Virus record (IMG/VR): IMGVR_UViG_3300027754_000458
Coordinates: 1 to 23,096 of that record
Strand: one strand, 5' to 3'
DNA: 23,096 nt
Source of the DNA: a virus
The notes under the pieces are model-generated. The model worked only from the letters and a program-made list of their open reading frames with translations, was not told the DNA's origin and searched no databases. Each line of letters opens with the position of its first letter. The first letter of the stretch is position 1. This document shows, in pieces, positions 1-7,879 of the stretch. The position numbers were made by a program, and so were the translations under genes.

Positions 1-141
1 GAGGGATCTATTTTTTGGAATTATAAAAATGGTGAGGATAGAATAAGTCAGGATGAGGCAAAGTTTTGGATTGATTCCGCAAAAAAAGAGTGTTCATACA
101 CTAACGAACGAGAAATAAAATACGAACCCCAAGAAATTTAA
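1..141 (+). CDS. C-terminal fragment of an unknown protein
   Basis: An open frame enters from the left edge and ends at TAA 139-141, giving 46 residues that finish in EPQEI. The last base of the stop is the first base of the next ATG (TAATG), a coupled arrangement typical of phage operons and the main reason to believe the frame. The visible part is charged, with two Trp and one Cys, and has no motif I recognise. The start and most of the gene lie outside the window, so no function is offered. Confidence 0.6.
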   Translation, partial: EGSIFWNYKNGEDRISQDEAKFWIDSAKKECSYTNEREIKYEPQEI

Positions 142-884
142 TGTCTATAGACGAAACAAACATAATTTTAGAAAAAAAAAAGAAAGGTAGAAAACCAACA
201 GTAAATAATTATTTTGATGAAAGAGAAGAGAGCGCAGTTAGACTTTTTTTAATTACAGAATCTCAAGAAGAAAGAAATAAAATATATAATGAGTTTTTAA
301 GACATCCTTTAGATAAAATGATATCTTCAATAATAAGAAGGTATAAGTTATATAGAAAAAATATGACTTTTGAAGAAATACACACAGACACACATTCTTT
401 TTTAATGACAAAAATTGAAAAATTTAAACCATCAAAAGAAAAAAAGGCATATTCTTACTTTGGAACAATTTGTAAAAATTACCTAATGGGTCAAATTATG
501 AAGGATCAAAAAGAAATGAATAGAAAAATATCATATGAAGATATATCATCTGATTTGTGTAATAGACCAGAAATGTCTTATTTGATAGATAATGATGATT
601 TAAAATCTGAACATGTAATTAAAAAATTTTTACAAATACTTAAAAATGATTTAGATAAAATAACATCTGACGAACAAGAAAAAAAAATAGGGTCAGCCAT
701 TTATGATCTTTTTGAAAATTATGATACGTTTTTTCCGGAAACAAACAATAATAAATTTAATAAAAATATTATTTTATTTGAGTTAAGAGAAATGACAAAT
801 TTATCAACAAAAGAAATACGAAACTCAATAAAAAAATACAAAAAAATGTATTTTGAGTTAGTTCAAGAATTACTTAAACATTAA
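141..884 (+). CDS. 55: T4 gp55-like late-transcription sigma factor
   Basis: This 247-residue protein resembles the divergent sigma factors that redirect host RNA polymerase to phage late promoters (T4 gp55 family). The N-terminus is basic (KKKKGRK at 12-18). An NYF segment follows at 23-25, then a helical stretch at about 43-95 that alternates acidic and aromatic residues. The best match is AYSYFGTICKNYL at 103-115 followed by a basic helix, which corresponds to the sigma region-2 core (A-x-x-YF-x-x-I-x-x) seen in marine T4-like gp55 proteins. T4 gp55 is 185 residues, so this one is longer. Its ATG overlaps the preceding stop, and the next gene follows after 4 bases. The C-terminus (FELVQELLKH) is hydrophobic, where gp55 carries its sliding-clamp contact; equating the two is inference. 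No homology search was possible. Confidence 0.75.
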   Translation: MSIDETNIILEKKKKGRKPTVNNYFDEREESAVRLFLITESQEERNKIYNEFLRHPLDKMISSIIRRYKLYRKNMTFEEIHTDTHSFLMTKIEKFKPSKEKKAYSYFGTICKNYLMGQIMKDQKEMNRKISYEDISSDLCNRPEMSYLIDNDDLKSEHVIKKFLQILKNDLDKITSDEQEKKIGSAIYDLFENYDTFFPETNNNKFNKNIILFELREMTNLSTKEIRNSIKKYKKMYFELVQELLKH

Positions 885-888
885 TGAT

Positions 889-1263
889 ATGGCTAGACCA
901 CAAAAAAAAGAAATTAATTTAACTAAGGAATCAATGTTATCTTTGATGCAAGAGATCTATAATGAGCTTGTAGAACAAAGAAACACTGCAATTAGAATAC
1001 AAAACAAGATGTTAACAATGATGAAAGAACCAGAAGATATGACTCTTATTGGTCCTGTTATTGAAAAACAACAAAAAATTATTAATGATTGTGTTGAGAA
1101 AAAACTATCGTTATCAAAACTACAAGCTCAGATTTGGCAAAAATCTCAGGATAAACAAGAAGATAATTTTACTTTGTCAGATTTGGATCTTGAAGATGAA
1201 ACTTTTAAAAATTTATTAAAAAAAGATATTGAAAAAGATAATACTTATAAAATGAATAAATAA
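889..1263 (+). CDS. Small helical protein of unknown function
   Basis: This 124-residue protein starts at ATG 889, only 4 bases after the sigma gene, and ends 7 bases before the next start, so it is almost certainly co-transcribed. Residues 12-90 are predicted by eye to be long amphipathic helices with coiled-coil character (ESMLSLMQEIYNELVEQ and later IEKQQKIINDCVEKKLSL). The tail at 93-120 is acidic and then basic. I do not recognise the family. Position next to a gp55-like gene would suit a gp33-like co-activator, and size plus coiled coil would suit a small terminase, but neither is supported by a motif. T4 gp33 ends in a clamp-binding hydrophobic tail that is not seen here. Confidence 0.8.
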   Translation: MARPQKKEINLTKESMLSLMQEIYNELVEQRNTAIRIQNKMLTMMKEPEDMTLIGPVIEKQQKIINDCVEKKLSLSKLQAQIWQKSQDKQEDNFTLSDLDLEDETFKNLLKKDIEKDNTYKMNK

Positions 1264-1270
1264 TTAAAAA

Positions 1271-3199
1271 ATGGCTGTTGACATAAATAACGAATTAAAA
1301 AAATCTACTGAAAAAACAAATGTTTATAAGACTTATAGTGAATATAAAAAAGATTATAACGAATTAAAAAAAAAATCTGGTGACTCACAGGAGTTGAATA
1401 ATAAAAAACTAAAACAACCTATTGATAAATTTGTTAAAGGGAGAAAAAAACATACAACAACCACAAAAACTTTAACAGATGAACTTATAAAACAATTAAA
1501 ACAAATTAAAGGTAGTGGGTTAGAAACGGATACATTAATTAAAAGAGTTTTTGTAAATTCTTTAAAAAAAATTAAACCAGAAATTAAAACCATACTAATT
1601 GATGAGTTAAAAAAAGTTCTATCTTGTAGTAATTCACAATCATATCAGATTAATTTAACTTATTATATTCCTGTAAAATCTGTCGATTTGTTTGGTATTT
1701 TTGAATCGTCTCCCGATGATAAAATTGGTAAATTATTTTATGAACAAAAAAATATGTCATTTAATACATTTCCGTATTCAATGAATAGACAATTGTATGA
1801 TAGGACTCAAAATTTAAATCAACCTTATACTGCTGTTGCTGGTAGTAATTATTTGGGAACGTCACAACAAAATCTTTTTGATATAACATATGTGGAAAGT
1901 TATATTGATCCTATAACTGTTCAACCAATACAAGGTAGTTTTTTTAAAGTTGATTTAAAACCAAGACAAACATTTCCAACTATTGATGAATTTTTAAATG
2001 ACTATTATAGTACAATTGATATTTTAGATTATAAAACTTTTTTTGCAAACTTGGTTGATTATGTAACTGGAGCCATTTCATTTGGTAGAGGTGACGGTAA
2101 ACTAAAGTTATCGTCAATTCAAAAAACTTTGATAATTATGCAAAGAATGTTAGGGTTATGTTCGGATAGTTCTAAAGAGATTGAGGTTGGGGGAACATCT
2201 AAACTTTCCGAGATTGATAATATTGATGAATCGTTTTATGAATTTAATGATGTTGATTTAAGAATTATAGACCAACTAACCTCAGACATAAAATTAGGGG
2301 TTGTAGAGTTTGAGGAATGTGACAATGTTAAAGTTCCATTAAATGTTGATGCGGTGTTAAATGCGTTAGACAATTTAAAATTTTTTGAGGATACTTCAGA
2401 CGTAAATGAAATAAATGATGCTCTTGGTATTATATACCCTGTGGTAGACGAAGATCCGGCTTTTAAGTTATCATTAGATGAGGGATTTTTTGAGCAATTT
2501 ATAAAGGCGGTTATGAGCACTGTTTTGTCCCCAAAAGCAATACTTCCGGTAATGGTTGGAGCTGGTATGGTAAATCAACCAATTTGGAAAAACATAAGTA
2601 ACATTGAAGATTTTCAAAAATTATTTAAAAATTTTTTTAAAGAGGTTTTAACTAAGATTTCTGCCATTTTTACCAAAGCAATTTTTAACGAGTTAAAAAA
2701 AGAAATTAAAATATTGGTTTCATTAATTTTGGGAGATATTGTAATTGAAAAACAAAAGAAAAAATATATTATGATACTTTCTATAGTTTCAATTTTACCA
2801 TCTTTAATTAATATTACTAAAGATTTTAGAGAATGTAAAAGTGTGTTAGATGAACTTTTACAACTTTTAAATATTGGCGTAAGTAAAACACTAAGTTCCA
2901 TTTCAAGCATTGGTGGTGAAATTCCATTACCTTTATTATTGGCGGCAAAATCTTTAGATGGATTCTCTGCAACTAGATCATTTTTAAACACCGTACAAAA
3001 CTTACAAGAAATTGGCGTACCAACAGGCCCAATGCCTGACGGAAGCCCTAATAAATTCCTAGCATCAATAAAAGCAACTATTGATGGTAACTCTAAAGAA
3101 ATTGCCGAAAATGGTAAAGTTTCAATTGGTGTTGGAGTTTTAACAGTAACTCCGTCAGGAGTAACAATTCCCAAAGACGCATATGGAAAATTCTTTTAA
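1271..3199 (+). CDS. Large virion structural protein, probably baseplate
   Basis: This 642-residue protein sits directly upstream of a gp5-like baseplate hub gene, and that context is the main reason for a baseplate assignment. The N-terminal ~65 residues are Lys-rich and helical. The middle (about 120-230) is mixed and aromatic (LTYYIPVKSVDLFGIFE). Residues 440-520 contain long hydrophobic helices such as IMILSIVSILPSLI near 500, which may be membrane-active or buried. The C-terminal ~90 residues are rich in Gly, Pro and beta-branched residues (VGVLTVTPSGVTIPKD). The length is close to T4 gp6 (660 residues), but I see no gp6 motif. Its last 17 bases overlap the next gene in another frame. 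Function is inferred from neighbours only. Confidence 0.8.
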   Translation: MAVDINNELKKSTEKTNVYKTYSEYKKDYNELKKKSGDSQELNNKKLKQPIDKFVKGRKKHTTTTKTLTDELIKQLKQIKGSGLETDTLIKRVFVNSLKKIKPEIKTILIDELKKVLSCSNSQSYQINLTYYIPVKSVDLFGIFESSPDDKIGKLFYEQKNMSFNTFPYSMNRQLYDRTQNLNQPYTAVAGSNYLGTSQQNLFDITYVESYIDPITVQPIQGSFFKVDLKPRQTFPTIDEFLNDYYSTIDILDYKTFFANLVDYVTGAISFGRGDGKLKLSSIQKTLIIMQRMLGLCSDSSKEIEVGGTSKLSEIDNIDESFYEFNDVDLRIIDQLTSDIKLGVVEFEECDNVKVPLNVDAVLNALDNLKFFEDTSDVNEINDALGIIYPVVDEDPAFKLSLDEGFFEQFIKAVMSTVLSPKAILPVMVGAGMVNQPIWKNISNIEDFQKLFKNFFKEVLTKISAIFTKAIFNELKKEIKILVSLILGDIVIEKQKKKYIMILSIVSILPSLINITKDFRECKSVLDELLQLLNIGVSKTLSSISSIGGEIPLPLLLAAKSLDGFSATRSFLNTVQNLQEIGVPTGPMPDGSPNKFLASIKATIDGNSKEIAENGKVSIGVGVLTVTPSGVTIPKDAYGKFF

Positions 3200-3419
3200 T
3201 CTAAACGAAAAAAAAATAAAATCAGGTGAGATTTTATTAATTATTAAAGAACATAAGGAAAGATCAAACAAAGATCTTCAAATGGCAATGGACTTTATCC
3301 AAGAAGATTTTAATTATACAAAAGAAAACGTAATTAAATTAACGCAACATTTAGATAAATTAGAAAATACCTATAATTTATTACATAAAGAATACACTGA
3401 TAGGAACGGTAAAAAATGA
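3183..3419 (+). CDS. Small coiled-coil protein
   Basis: This 78-residue, highly charged protein is almost entirely helical by eye, with heptad-like spacing in the last 40 residues (NVIKLTQHLDKLENTYNLLH). Its ATG lies inside the end of the preceding gene (17-base overlap), and its TGA overlaps the next ATG (ATGA at 3416-3419). This double overlap strongly suggests translational coupling with the structural genes on both sides. A chaperone or small baseplate/tail assembly factor is plausible. No family is recognised. Confidence 0.75.
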   Translation: MENSFNLNEKKIKSGEILLIIKEHKERSNKDLQMAMDFIQEDFNYTKENVIKLTQHLDKLENTYNLLHKEYTDRNGKK

Positions 3420-4963
3420 ATTTAGATAAAATAATATTTCAGGGATACGTATTAAATAATCAAGATCCATTGATGTTGGGAAGAATTAGGGGGTTGGCGG
3501 CAGACGCCGTAGAGTCTCAGTTATTACCCGAAGATTGGACCCCTAGTAAAGAGTGGACTTCTGAAGATCCATTAATTTATTTACCGTTACTTCCTTATTA
3601 TATTAGTCAAGTTCCAAAAGTTGATGAATACATTCATATATTCTATTACAACAAAAAACAACAAGTAGACAACACAAAATTTTATATTCAAGGTCCAATA
3701 TCACGACCTCAAAATAATAATTTTGAAGATTGGCATAATTCAGAGTCTATGTTAGCCAGTGGTGAATTTTTAAAACAGGCAAACGACATAAAGGACAAAG
3801 TAACTTTTGAAAATAAAGGTCAATCATATGGTATATATCCTGAACCAGGTGATAACTCACTTTTAGGTAGAGGAACTGCAGATGTAATTGTTAAACAAGA
3901 TGAAGTCTTAGTTAGGGCGGGAAAAAACATTACAACCCAAACATCAAATTTTAATTTACCAACCCCAAGACAAAATAGATCGTTTCTTCAAATTTCCATG
4001 TTTGATTTAGAAAAAAAATATAATGACCCAATTAGAAAAAGATTTTTTGAAAATTTACCACAATTGGTTAAAAAATTGGTTGAATGGGAAATTACCGATC
4101 AAATAATTATAACAGGTAATACCGCAGGTGGTGGTGTTACAGGATCTACGTTTTATAATGGTAATGTAATGTTATATTCTTTATTACCCAAAGATCAAAC
4201 AAAAACCACTGAAATTGATATGACCACCACATTGGATGATTTTAAGAGTAGTCCTGAATATACTTTAGAGTTTACAGGAAAAACATTGGATGAGGGCGTA
4301 AAAATAATTAATCAATTTATTTACGGAATTAATAAAGGAAAAATAAATGTTGATGGGTATGAACAATATCCGTTTGATTCAAGTTCTAAATTAACTAAAC
4401 AATTTCCATTTTATTTTAGACCAAACAAAAATAATGTAGATAAATTGGCGTCTTCAGGATCGTCAGATTTTAATATGGTTAATAGTTTCTTTAAAAAAGT
4501 TAAATTATTACCATCTGATAAACAATTTGGTAGTGTTTTAGTTTGGCAAGAAAATGTTGTTGGAGAACAGTTAACTTTTAAATCCGTATTGTTGGAACAA
4601 CCAGTATATACCCCTAAACCTATTTCTTACAGCACATTGGCGGCGGATTTTGTTTACATGTTATCACATAATTCAGACATACCATCTAAATCAAAAATTA
4701 ACCTACAACCAAAAGAAACTTTATATGGCATTAATCAACCATATTTCACAGACGTTATGTTACCTAACACCGATCCAATGGTTAGAGGTAATGAACTAAT
4801 GAAACTATTAACACTAATTGTTAAGTTTTTATCATCACATGTTCATAATATAAATGAAGCTCCAATTCCAATAGGAATTGATGGTACGGAGTTGGATCAG
4901 ATAAACAAAATCCTACAAGATGCCGATAATTCAATTTTAAATCAAAATATTAGAATTAATTGA
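3416..4963 (+). CDS. gp5-like baseplate hub protein with OB-fold
   Basis: This 515-residue protein has the N-terminal pattern of the gp5/VgrG-type OB domain: GYVLNNQDPLMLGRIRG at 10-26, comparable to the 'DPLKLGR-R' segment in T4 gp5. That domain sits at the centre of the baseplate and caps the tail tube. Residues 149-170 (LLGRGTADVIVKQDEVLVRAGK region) resemble the strand-rich part that follows in hub proteins. A conserved-looking SSHVHNINEAPIP segment lies near the C-terminus. Unlike T4 gp5, no lysozyme domain is evident, so it should not be called a tail lysozyme. It is coupled to the upstream coiled-coil gene by ATGA. Hub assignment is fairly firm; the exact T4 equivalent is not. Confidence 0.65.
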   Translation: MNLDKIIFQGYVLNNQDPLMLGRIRGLAADAVESQLLPEDWTPSKEWTSEDPLIYLPLLPYYISQVPKVDEYIHIFYYNKKQQVDNTKFYIQGPISRPQNNNFEDWHNSESMLASGEFLKQANDIKDKVTFENKGQSYGIYPEPGDNSLLGRGTADVIVKQDEVLVRAGKNITTQTSNFNLPTPRQNRSFLQISMFDLEKKYNDPIRKRFFENLPQLVKKLVEWEITDQIIITGNTAGGGVTGSTFYNGNVMLYSLLPKDQTKTTEIDMTTTLDDFKSSPEYTLEFTGKTLDEGVKIINQFIYGINKGKINVDGYEQYPFDSSSKLTKQFPFYFRPNKNNVDKLASSGSSDFNMVNSFFKKVKLLPSDKQFGSVLVWQENVVGEQLTFKSVLLEQPVYTPKPISYSTLAADFVYMLSHNSDIPSKSKINLQPKETLYGINQPYFTDVMLPNTDPMVRGNELMKLLTLIVKFLSSHVHNINEAPIPIGIDGTELDQINKILQDADNSILNQNIRIN

Positions 4964-4971
4964 TATTTATA
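4962..4971 (+). promoter_or_regulatory. TATTTAT motif upstream of 4984 gene
   Basis: GATATTTATA ends 12 bases before the ATG at 4984 and overlaps the TGA of the preceding gene. A T4-type TATAAATA (4968-4975) overlaps it. Confidence 0.5.
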
Positions 4972-4983
4972 AATAAAAAGTAA

Positions 4984-6450
4984 ATGTCAATTAATAACTC
5001 TTATTTTAGTAGAAACAATACTATCGTATTAAATAGTTATGTTAATACTGGTAGAAATCCTGTTACACAACTTTATTATGGTGATGGTGGTCTCTCAAGT
5101 CCAATCGGTTATTCTCGTTTTATTTTTGATTTAGATTTAACACTTCTAAAAGAAAAATCAGCAACTGGAGTAATATCAACAGGATGCACAACCCAAATCA
5201 CACACGTATTAAAGATGACAAACACCTCATCGTTTAATGAAGAATTATTAAATACATCTATGCCTGACGGTAGTCTTAGGGCAACATCGTTTGATTTAAT
5301 ACTTTTTAGAATACCACCAATAGATTTTGACGATAATCAACCTCAATATTGGGATGAAGGGGTTGGGTATGATTTTTATGATTATGGGGAACCATTAGGT
5401 CCAAACAGAGATTATTCAGAAAGACCATCAAATTGGTTTCAAAGAACAACAATAAATAATTGGCAACAACAAGGAATATATAATAATTTAAATTTAGGTT
5501 CGGTTCCTTTTTCATCTATCACAATTTTAGATATACAACATTTTGAGTTTGGTAATGAAAATATTGAATTTGACATGACAGATGAAATTAATATGATTCT
5601 TAACGGGACTATTACTGGATCCACAGGATGGGGAATCGCATACTTACCTGATGTAGAGAATTTAAGGGGAACAACGGGTAATTATTCGGTTGGGTTTTTT
5701 ACAAGACACACACAAACATTCTATGAACCATATCTACTTACAACCTACGATGATATAATCAATGATGACAGAAATAATTTTAGTTTAGGAAAAGTAAACA
5801 AACTTTATTTATATATCTATGAAGATGGGGATTTTAAAAATTTAGACGAAACACCATTAGTTTCTATTTCTGATTCGGGAGGAATACCAATACAAGGATT
5901 ACAGAATTTAACAACTTGTTTAAAAACTAAAGGAGTTTATGAAGTAACAATTCCGCCATTAACTGGATATAAAACTCCTTGTATGTTTACGGATATTTGG
6001 TCAAATTTAAAACTAAATGGTTTTAGTTTACAAAATCAAATAAACGAATTTACTGTTTATACATTTAGAAAATCAATACAAATTGGAACATCAACAAACG
6101 ATCCATCACAATACGGGTTTTCTTATTATGGAATAAAACAAAATGAAAAGATTTTAAATACCGACATTAGAAAAGTGGGGGTTATAATTAAACAAGCTTA
6201 TACAACTAATAAACAACTTCCAAACGTAGATGGACAATATAGAGTTTATGTAAAAGAAGGAACAACAGAAGTAACAGTTCAAGATTGGACTGAGTTAAAT
6301 AGAACCCCAAATGAATACTACTTTATCTTTGATACGAGAGATAAAATACCTAATCAGTATTTTATAGATATTAAAGTGACGACCTCAGGTCAAGTTAATG
6401 TTTACAAACAACAAATAAATTTTCAAATTGTAAATGAAAAAGTAGAATAA
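4984..6450 (+). CDS. Beta-rich virion structural protein (DNRLRE-like start)
   Basis: This 488-residue protein begins with an N-terminal region (NNTIVLNSYVNTGRNPVTQL, then SRFIFDLDLTLL) that has the layout of DNRLRE-type beta-sandwich domains: an extended strand, an 'npv..lyyg' loop, then a strand ending in FDLDL. The rest is rich in Thr, Asn, Tyr and aromatic residues (YYFIFDTRDKIPNQYFIDI near 445), typical of tail or baseplate-attached proteins. No signal peptide or membrane segment is seen. It follows the hub gene after 20 bases that contain a TATTTAT motif and a T4-type TATAAATA (4968-4975). A tail-fibre attachment or baseplate accessory role is likely, but the family is not certain. Confidence 0.75.
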   Translation: MSINNSYFSRNNTIVLNSYVNTGRNPVTQLYYGDGGLSSPIGYSRFIFDLDLTLLKEKSATGVISTGCTTQITHVLKMTNTSSFNEELLNTSMPDGSLRATSFDLILFRIPPIDFDDNQPQYWDEGVGYDFYDYGEPLGPNRDYSERPSNWFQRTTINNWQQQGIYNNLNLGSVPFSSITILDIQHFEFGNENIEFDMTDEINMILNGTITGSTGWGIAYLPDVENLRGTTGNYSVGFFTRHTQTFYEPYLLTTYDDIINDDRNNFSLGKVNKLYLYIYEDGDFKNLDETPLVSISDSGGIPIQGLQNLTTCLKTKGVYEVTIPPLTGYKTPCMFTDIWSNLKLNGFSLQNQINEFTVYTFRKSIQIGTSTNDPSQYGFSYYGIKQNEKILNTDIRKVGVIIKQAYTTNKQLPNVDGQYRVYVKEGTTEVTVQDWTELNRTPNEYYFIFDTRDKIPNQYFIDIKVTTSGQVNVYKQQINFQIVNEKVE

Positions 6451-6453
6451 ACA

Positions 6454-6463
6454 GATATTTATA
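6454..6463 (+). promoter_or_regulatory. TATTTAT motif upstream of 6474 gene
   Basis: GATATTTATA ends 10 bases before the ATG at 6474, just after the stop of the preceding gene. The ten bases are identical to those upstream of 4984 and of the minus-strand gene at 8584. Confidence 0.5.
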
Positions 6464-6473
6464 ATAAAAAATT

Positions 6474-6890
6474 ATGGCAACATTATATTATGTGGCTCCT
6501 TGTCAAGGAGGTGACCAAATTGAGGTTGATGAGGGATCACTTACCCTAAATCCGGGTGAGGTAATCTCATTTAGTTCACCAACAAGCGGTGTAATATGTG
6601 GGACTGTTGGGTCGCCGGTAAGAGATCCCGCACCTACAAGTTATACCGCGATCGCAGTTTTTACTGGTTGTGAAAATTGTAATAATGAAAATAATATTTT
6701 TGATTACCAATCCCCAAGAAGTGCTTACACAGAACAAATAATATGTGTTCAAGTTTGTGATGCGGTAGATGGATCAACCGTTGTGGTAGCTGTTAATCCC
6801 CCTCATCCAGTATGGACGGATAATTATGGAACCGAAGTGACTCAATTAAATGCGGTTACTTTAGGTGGTGTAAATGGATTAAATAATTAA
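6474..6890 (+). CDS. Small Cys-rich protein, probably virion-associated
   Basis: This 138-residue protein is rich in Val, Thr, Gly and Pro, implying a beta-sheet fold. It has six cysteines: C10, C42, C66 and C69 in GCENCNNEN, then C91 and C95 in CVQVC. The two close pairs (CX2C and CX3C) could bind a metal or form disulfides. No signal peptide or membrane helix is visible. It ends 2 bases before the next ATG and is preceded by a GATATTTATA motif, so it probably starts a short transcription unit with its neighbour. I do not recognise the family; the structural role is inferred from position and composition. Confidence 0.75.
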   Translation: MATLYYVAPCQGGDQIEVDEGSLTLNPGEVISFSSPTSGVICGTVGSPVRDPAPTSYTAIAVFTGCENCNNENNIFDYQSPRSAYTEQIICVQVCDAVDGSTVVVAVNPPHPVWTDNYGTEVTQLNAVTLGGVNGLNN

Positions 6891-6892
6891 AC

Positions 6893-7354
6893 ATGAGAAA
6901 TTTAAATCAAATTATTAGAAAAGTTATTAGAGAAACACACGAAGAAAAATCTCAAAGATATATGTTCTTTTCTAATTTAGAACAAATGAAAAGACAATGT
7001 GAAATATTATTAGATATGGATCAAGACATGGTTGAATCTATTTTAGATAATGGTCATGATTGGGCACAAGATCATATTTCAGAAGCAAAAAACAATATGG
7101 ACCAAGTCTTTGATTTTTTAATGAATGAGACGGAAAGAGATGGTATGGAGATGAACATGGATGATGAAGACATGGTCATGATGGAAGGTCGTAAAAAAAC
7201 AGGAACTCCTCTTTGTGCAAGAGGTAAGGCATCAGCAAAGGCAAAATATGACGTGTACCCAAGTGCTTATAGCAATGGCCACGCTGTCCAAGTTTGTAAA
7301 GGAAAAATCAAAGGTCTTGATGGTAAAAGACATTGTTCAGGAGATTATTGTTAA
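6893..7354 (+). CDS. Cys-rich protein with capsid-targeting-like N-terminus
   Basis: This 153-residue protein starts MRNLNQIIRKVIRE, closely matching the start of the minus-strand gene ending at 7880 (MDRLSKIIKKVIKE). Both end in I-x-E at residue 14, the kind of site cut by gp21-type prohead proteases. Residues 84-98 are Met/Asp/Glu-rich. The C-terminal domain (101-153) carries a KYDVYPSAYSNG motif and four cysteines (C108, C135, C148, C153). I associate this pattern with small domains of uncharacterised phage proteins, possibly related to DUF5872. It could be an internal protein packaged in the capsid. The domain name is tentative; the shared N-terminus is directly visible. Confidence 0.75.
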   Translation: MRNLNQIIRKVIRETHEEKSQRYMFFSNLEQMKRQCEILLDMDQDMVESILDNGHDWAQDHISEAKNNMDQVFDFLMNETERDGMEMNMDDEDMVMMEGRKKTGTPLCARGKASAKAKYDVYPSAYSNGHAVQVCKGKIKGLDGKRHCSGDYC

Positions 7355-7393
7355 TTTTTTTTTAAAAATATTTTTTTATTCAGATAATATCTA

Positions 7394-7401
7394 TATATTT
7401 G
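7394..7401 (+). promoter_or_regulatory. Bacteroidota-type -7 promoter element
   Basis: TATATTTG matches the Bacteroidota sigma-A -7 consensus TAnnTTTG exactly and lies 22 bases upstream of the ATG at 7424. No TTG is found at the usual -33 distance, so it is only half a promoter. A perfect 11-base palindrome (AGATAATATCT, 7382-7392) lies immediately upstream and could be an operator. Confidence 0.4.
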
Positions 7402-7423
7402 TAGAAACAAACAATATATTTAT

Positions 7424-7852
7424 ATGGAAAACAAAATAAAAAGATTTTTTAGTAGATTAAAGATTAAATTTTATATTTGGTCAAAAAAATCATCAAGTAT
7501 TGTACCAACTTATCAGGATAAAATCATATCATATGAAAAGACATGTTTTAAAATATGTCTTAAAATAATTCAACATAAAAATACTGAATTTATGATAGCC
7601 CCAATGTCTGACAAACGTTATCTTAAAAATGACGATATGAAAATTTTCATAACAATGACAGACCATAGAGTTGAGATCACTAATCACGTTTATAACTATA
7701 ATGTTAAACTACATGATAGGGATTGGGAAAGATTAACATATATTTTTGATCTTGAGGCAGATAAGAGAAGACTTAATTATGAGGTTGACGTTAATTCACA
7801 AATCACTAACTCTCTACATAATATCTTAGAACGAGTTTCTAATTTTGATTAA
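7424..7852 (+). CDS. Uncharacterised 142-residue protein
   Basis: The protein has a basic N-terminus (KIKRFFSRLKIKFYIWSKK), then a compact alpha/beta region with IAPMSDKRYLKNDDMKIF at about 58-75 and ITNHVYNYNVKLHDRDWERLTYIFD at about 87-111. The last 30 residues are helical. The pattern recalls small uncharacterised proteins I associate with Bacteroidota, but I cannot name a family. It is the last plus-strand gene of the block and is separated from the structural genes by 69 bases holding a TATATTTG element, so it may be expressed from a host-type promoter rather than with the late genes. It converges on the next gene with a 27-base gap. Confidence 0.75.
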   Translation: MENKIKRFFSRLKIKFYIWSKKSSSIVPTYQDKIISYEKTCFKICLKIIQHKNTEFMIAPMSDKRYLKNDDMKIFITMTDHRVEITNHVYNYNVKLHDRDWERLTYIFDLEADKRRLNYEVDVNSQITNSLHNILERVSNFD

Positions 7853-7879
7853 AATGTTACCAACCAAAAAATCTATTGA

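Noticed and set aside
889-1263. Naming this gene as small terminase (gp16) or gp33
   Set aside because: Only size, helix content and position support either; there is no visible motif.
2614-3174. A 186-residue minus-strand open frame
   Set aside because: It lies entirely within the large structural gene on the other strand and shows no motif; it is a shadow of a real gene.
3416-4963. Calling the hub protein a tail lysozyme
   Set aside because: The OB-type start is present but no lysozyme domain is visible.
7416-7424. Another ATATTTATA match before the 7424 gene
   Set aside because: It runs into the start codon, so it cannot be a promoter for that gene; I left it out of the motif count.
7215-7439. 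A 74-residue plus-strand frame
   Set aside because: It overlaps the end of the 6893 gene in another frame and its sequence looks like out-of-frame translation followed by AT-rich intergenic DNA.
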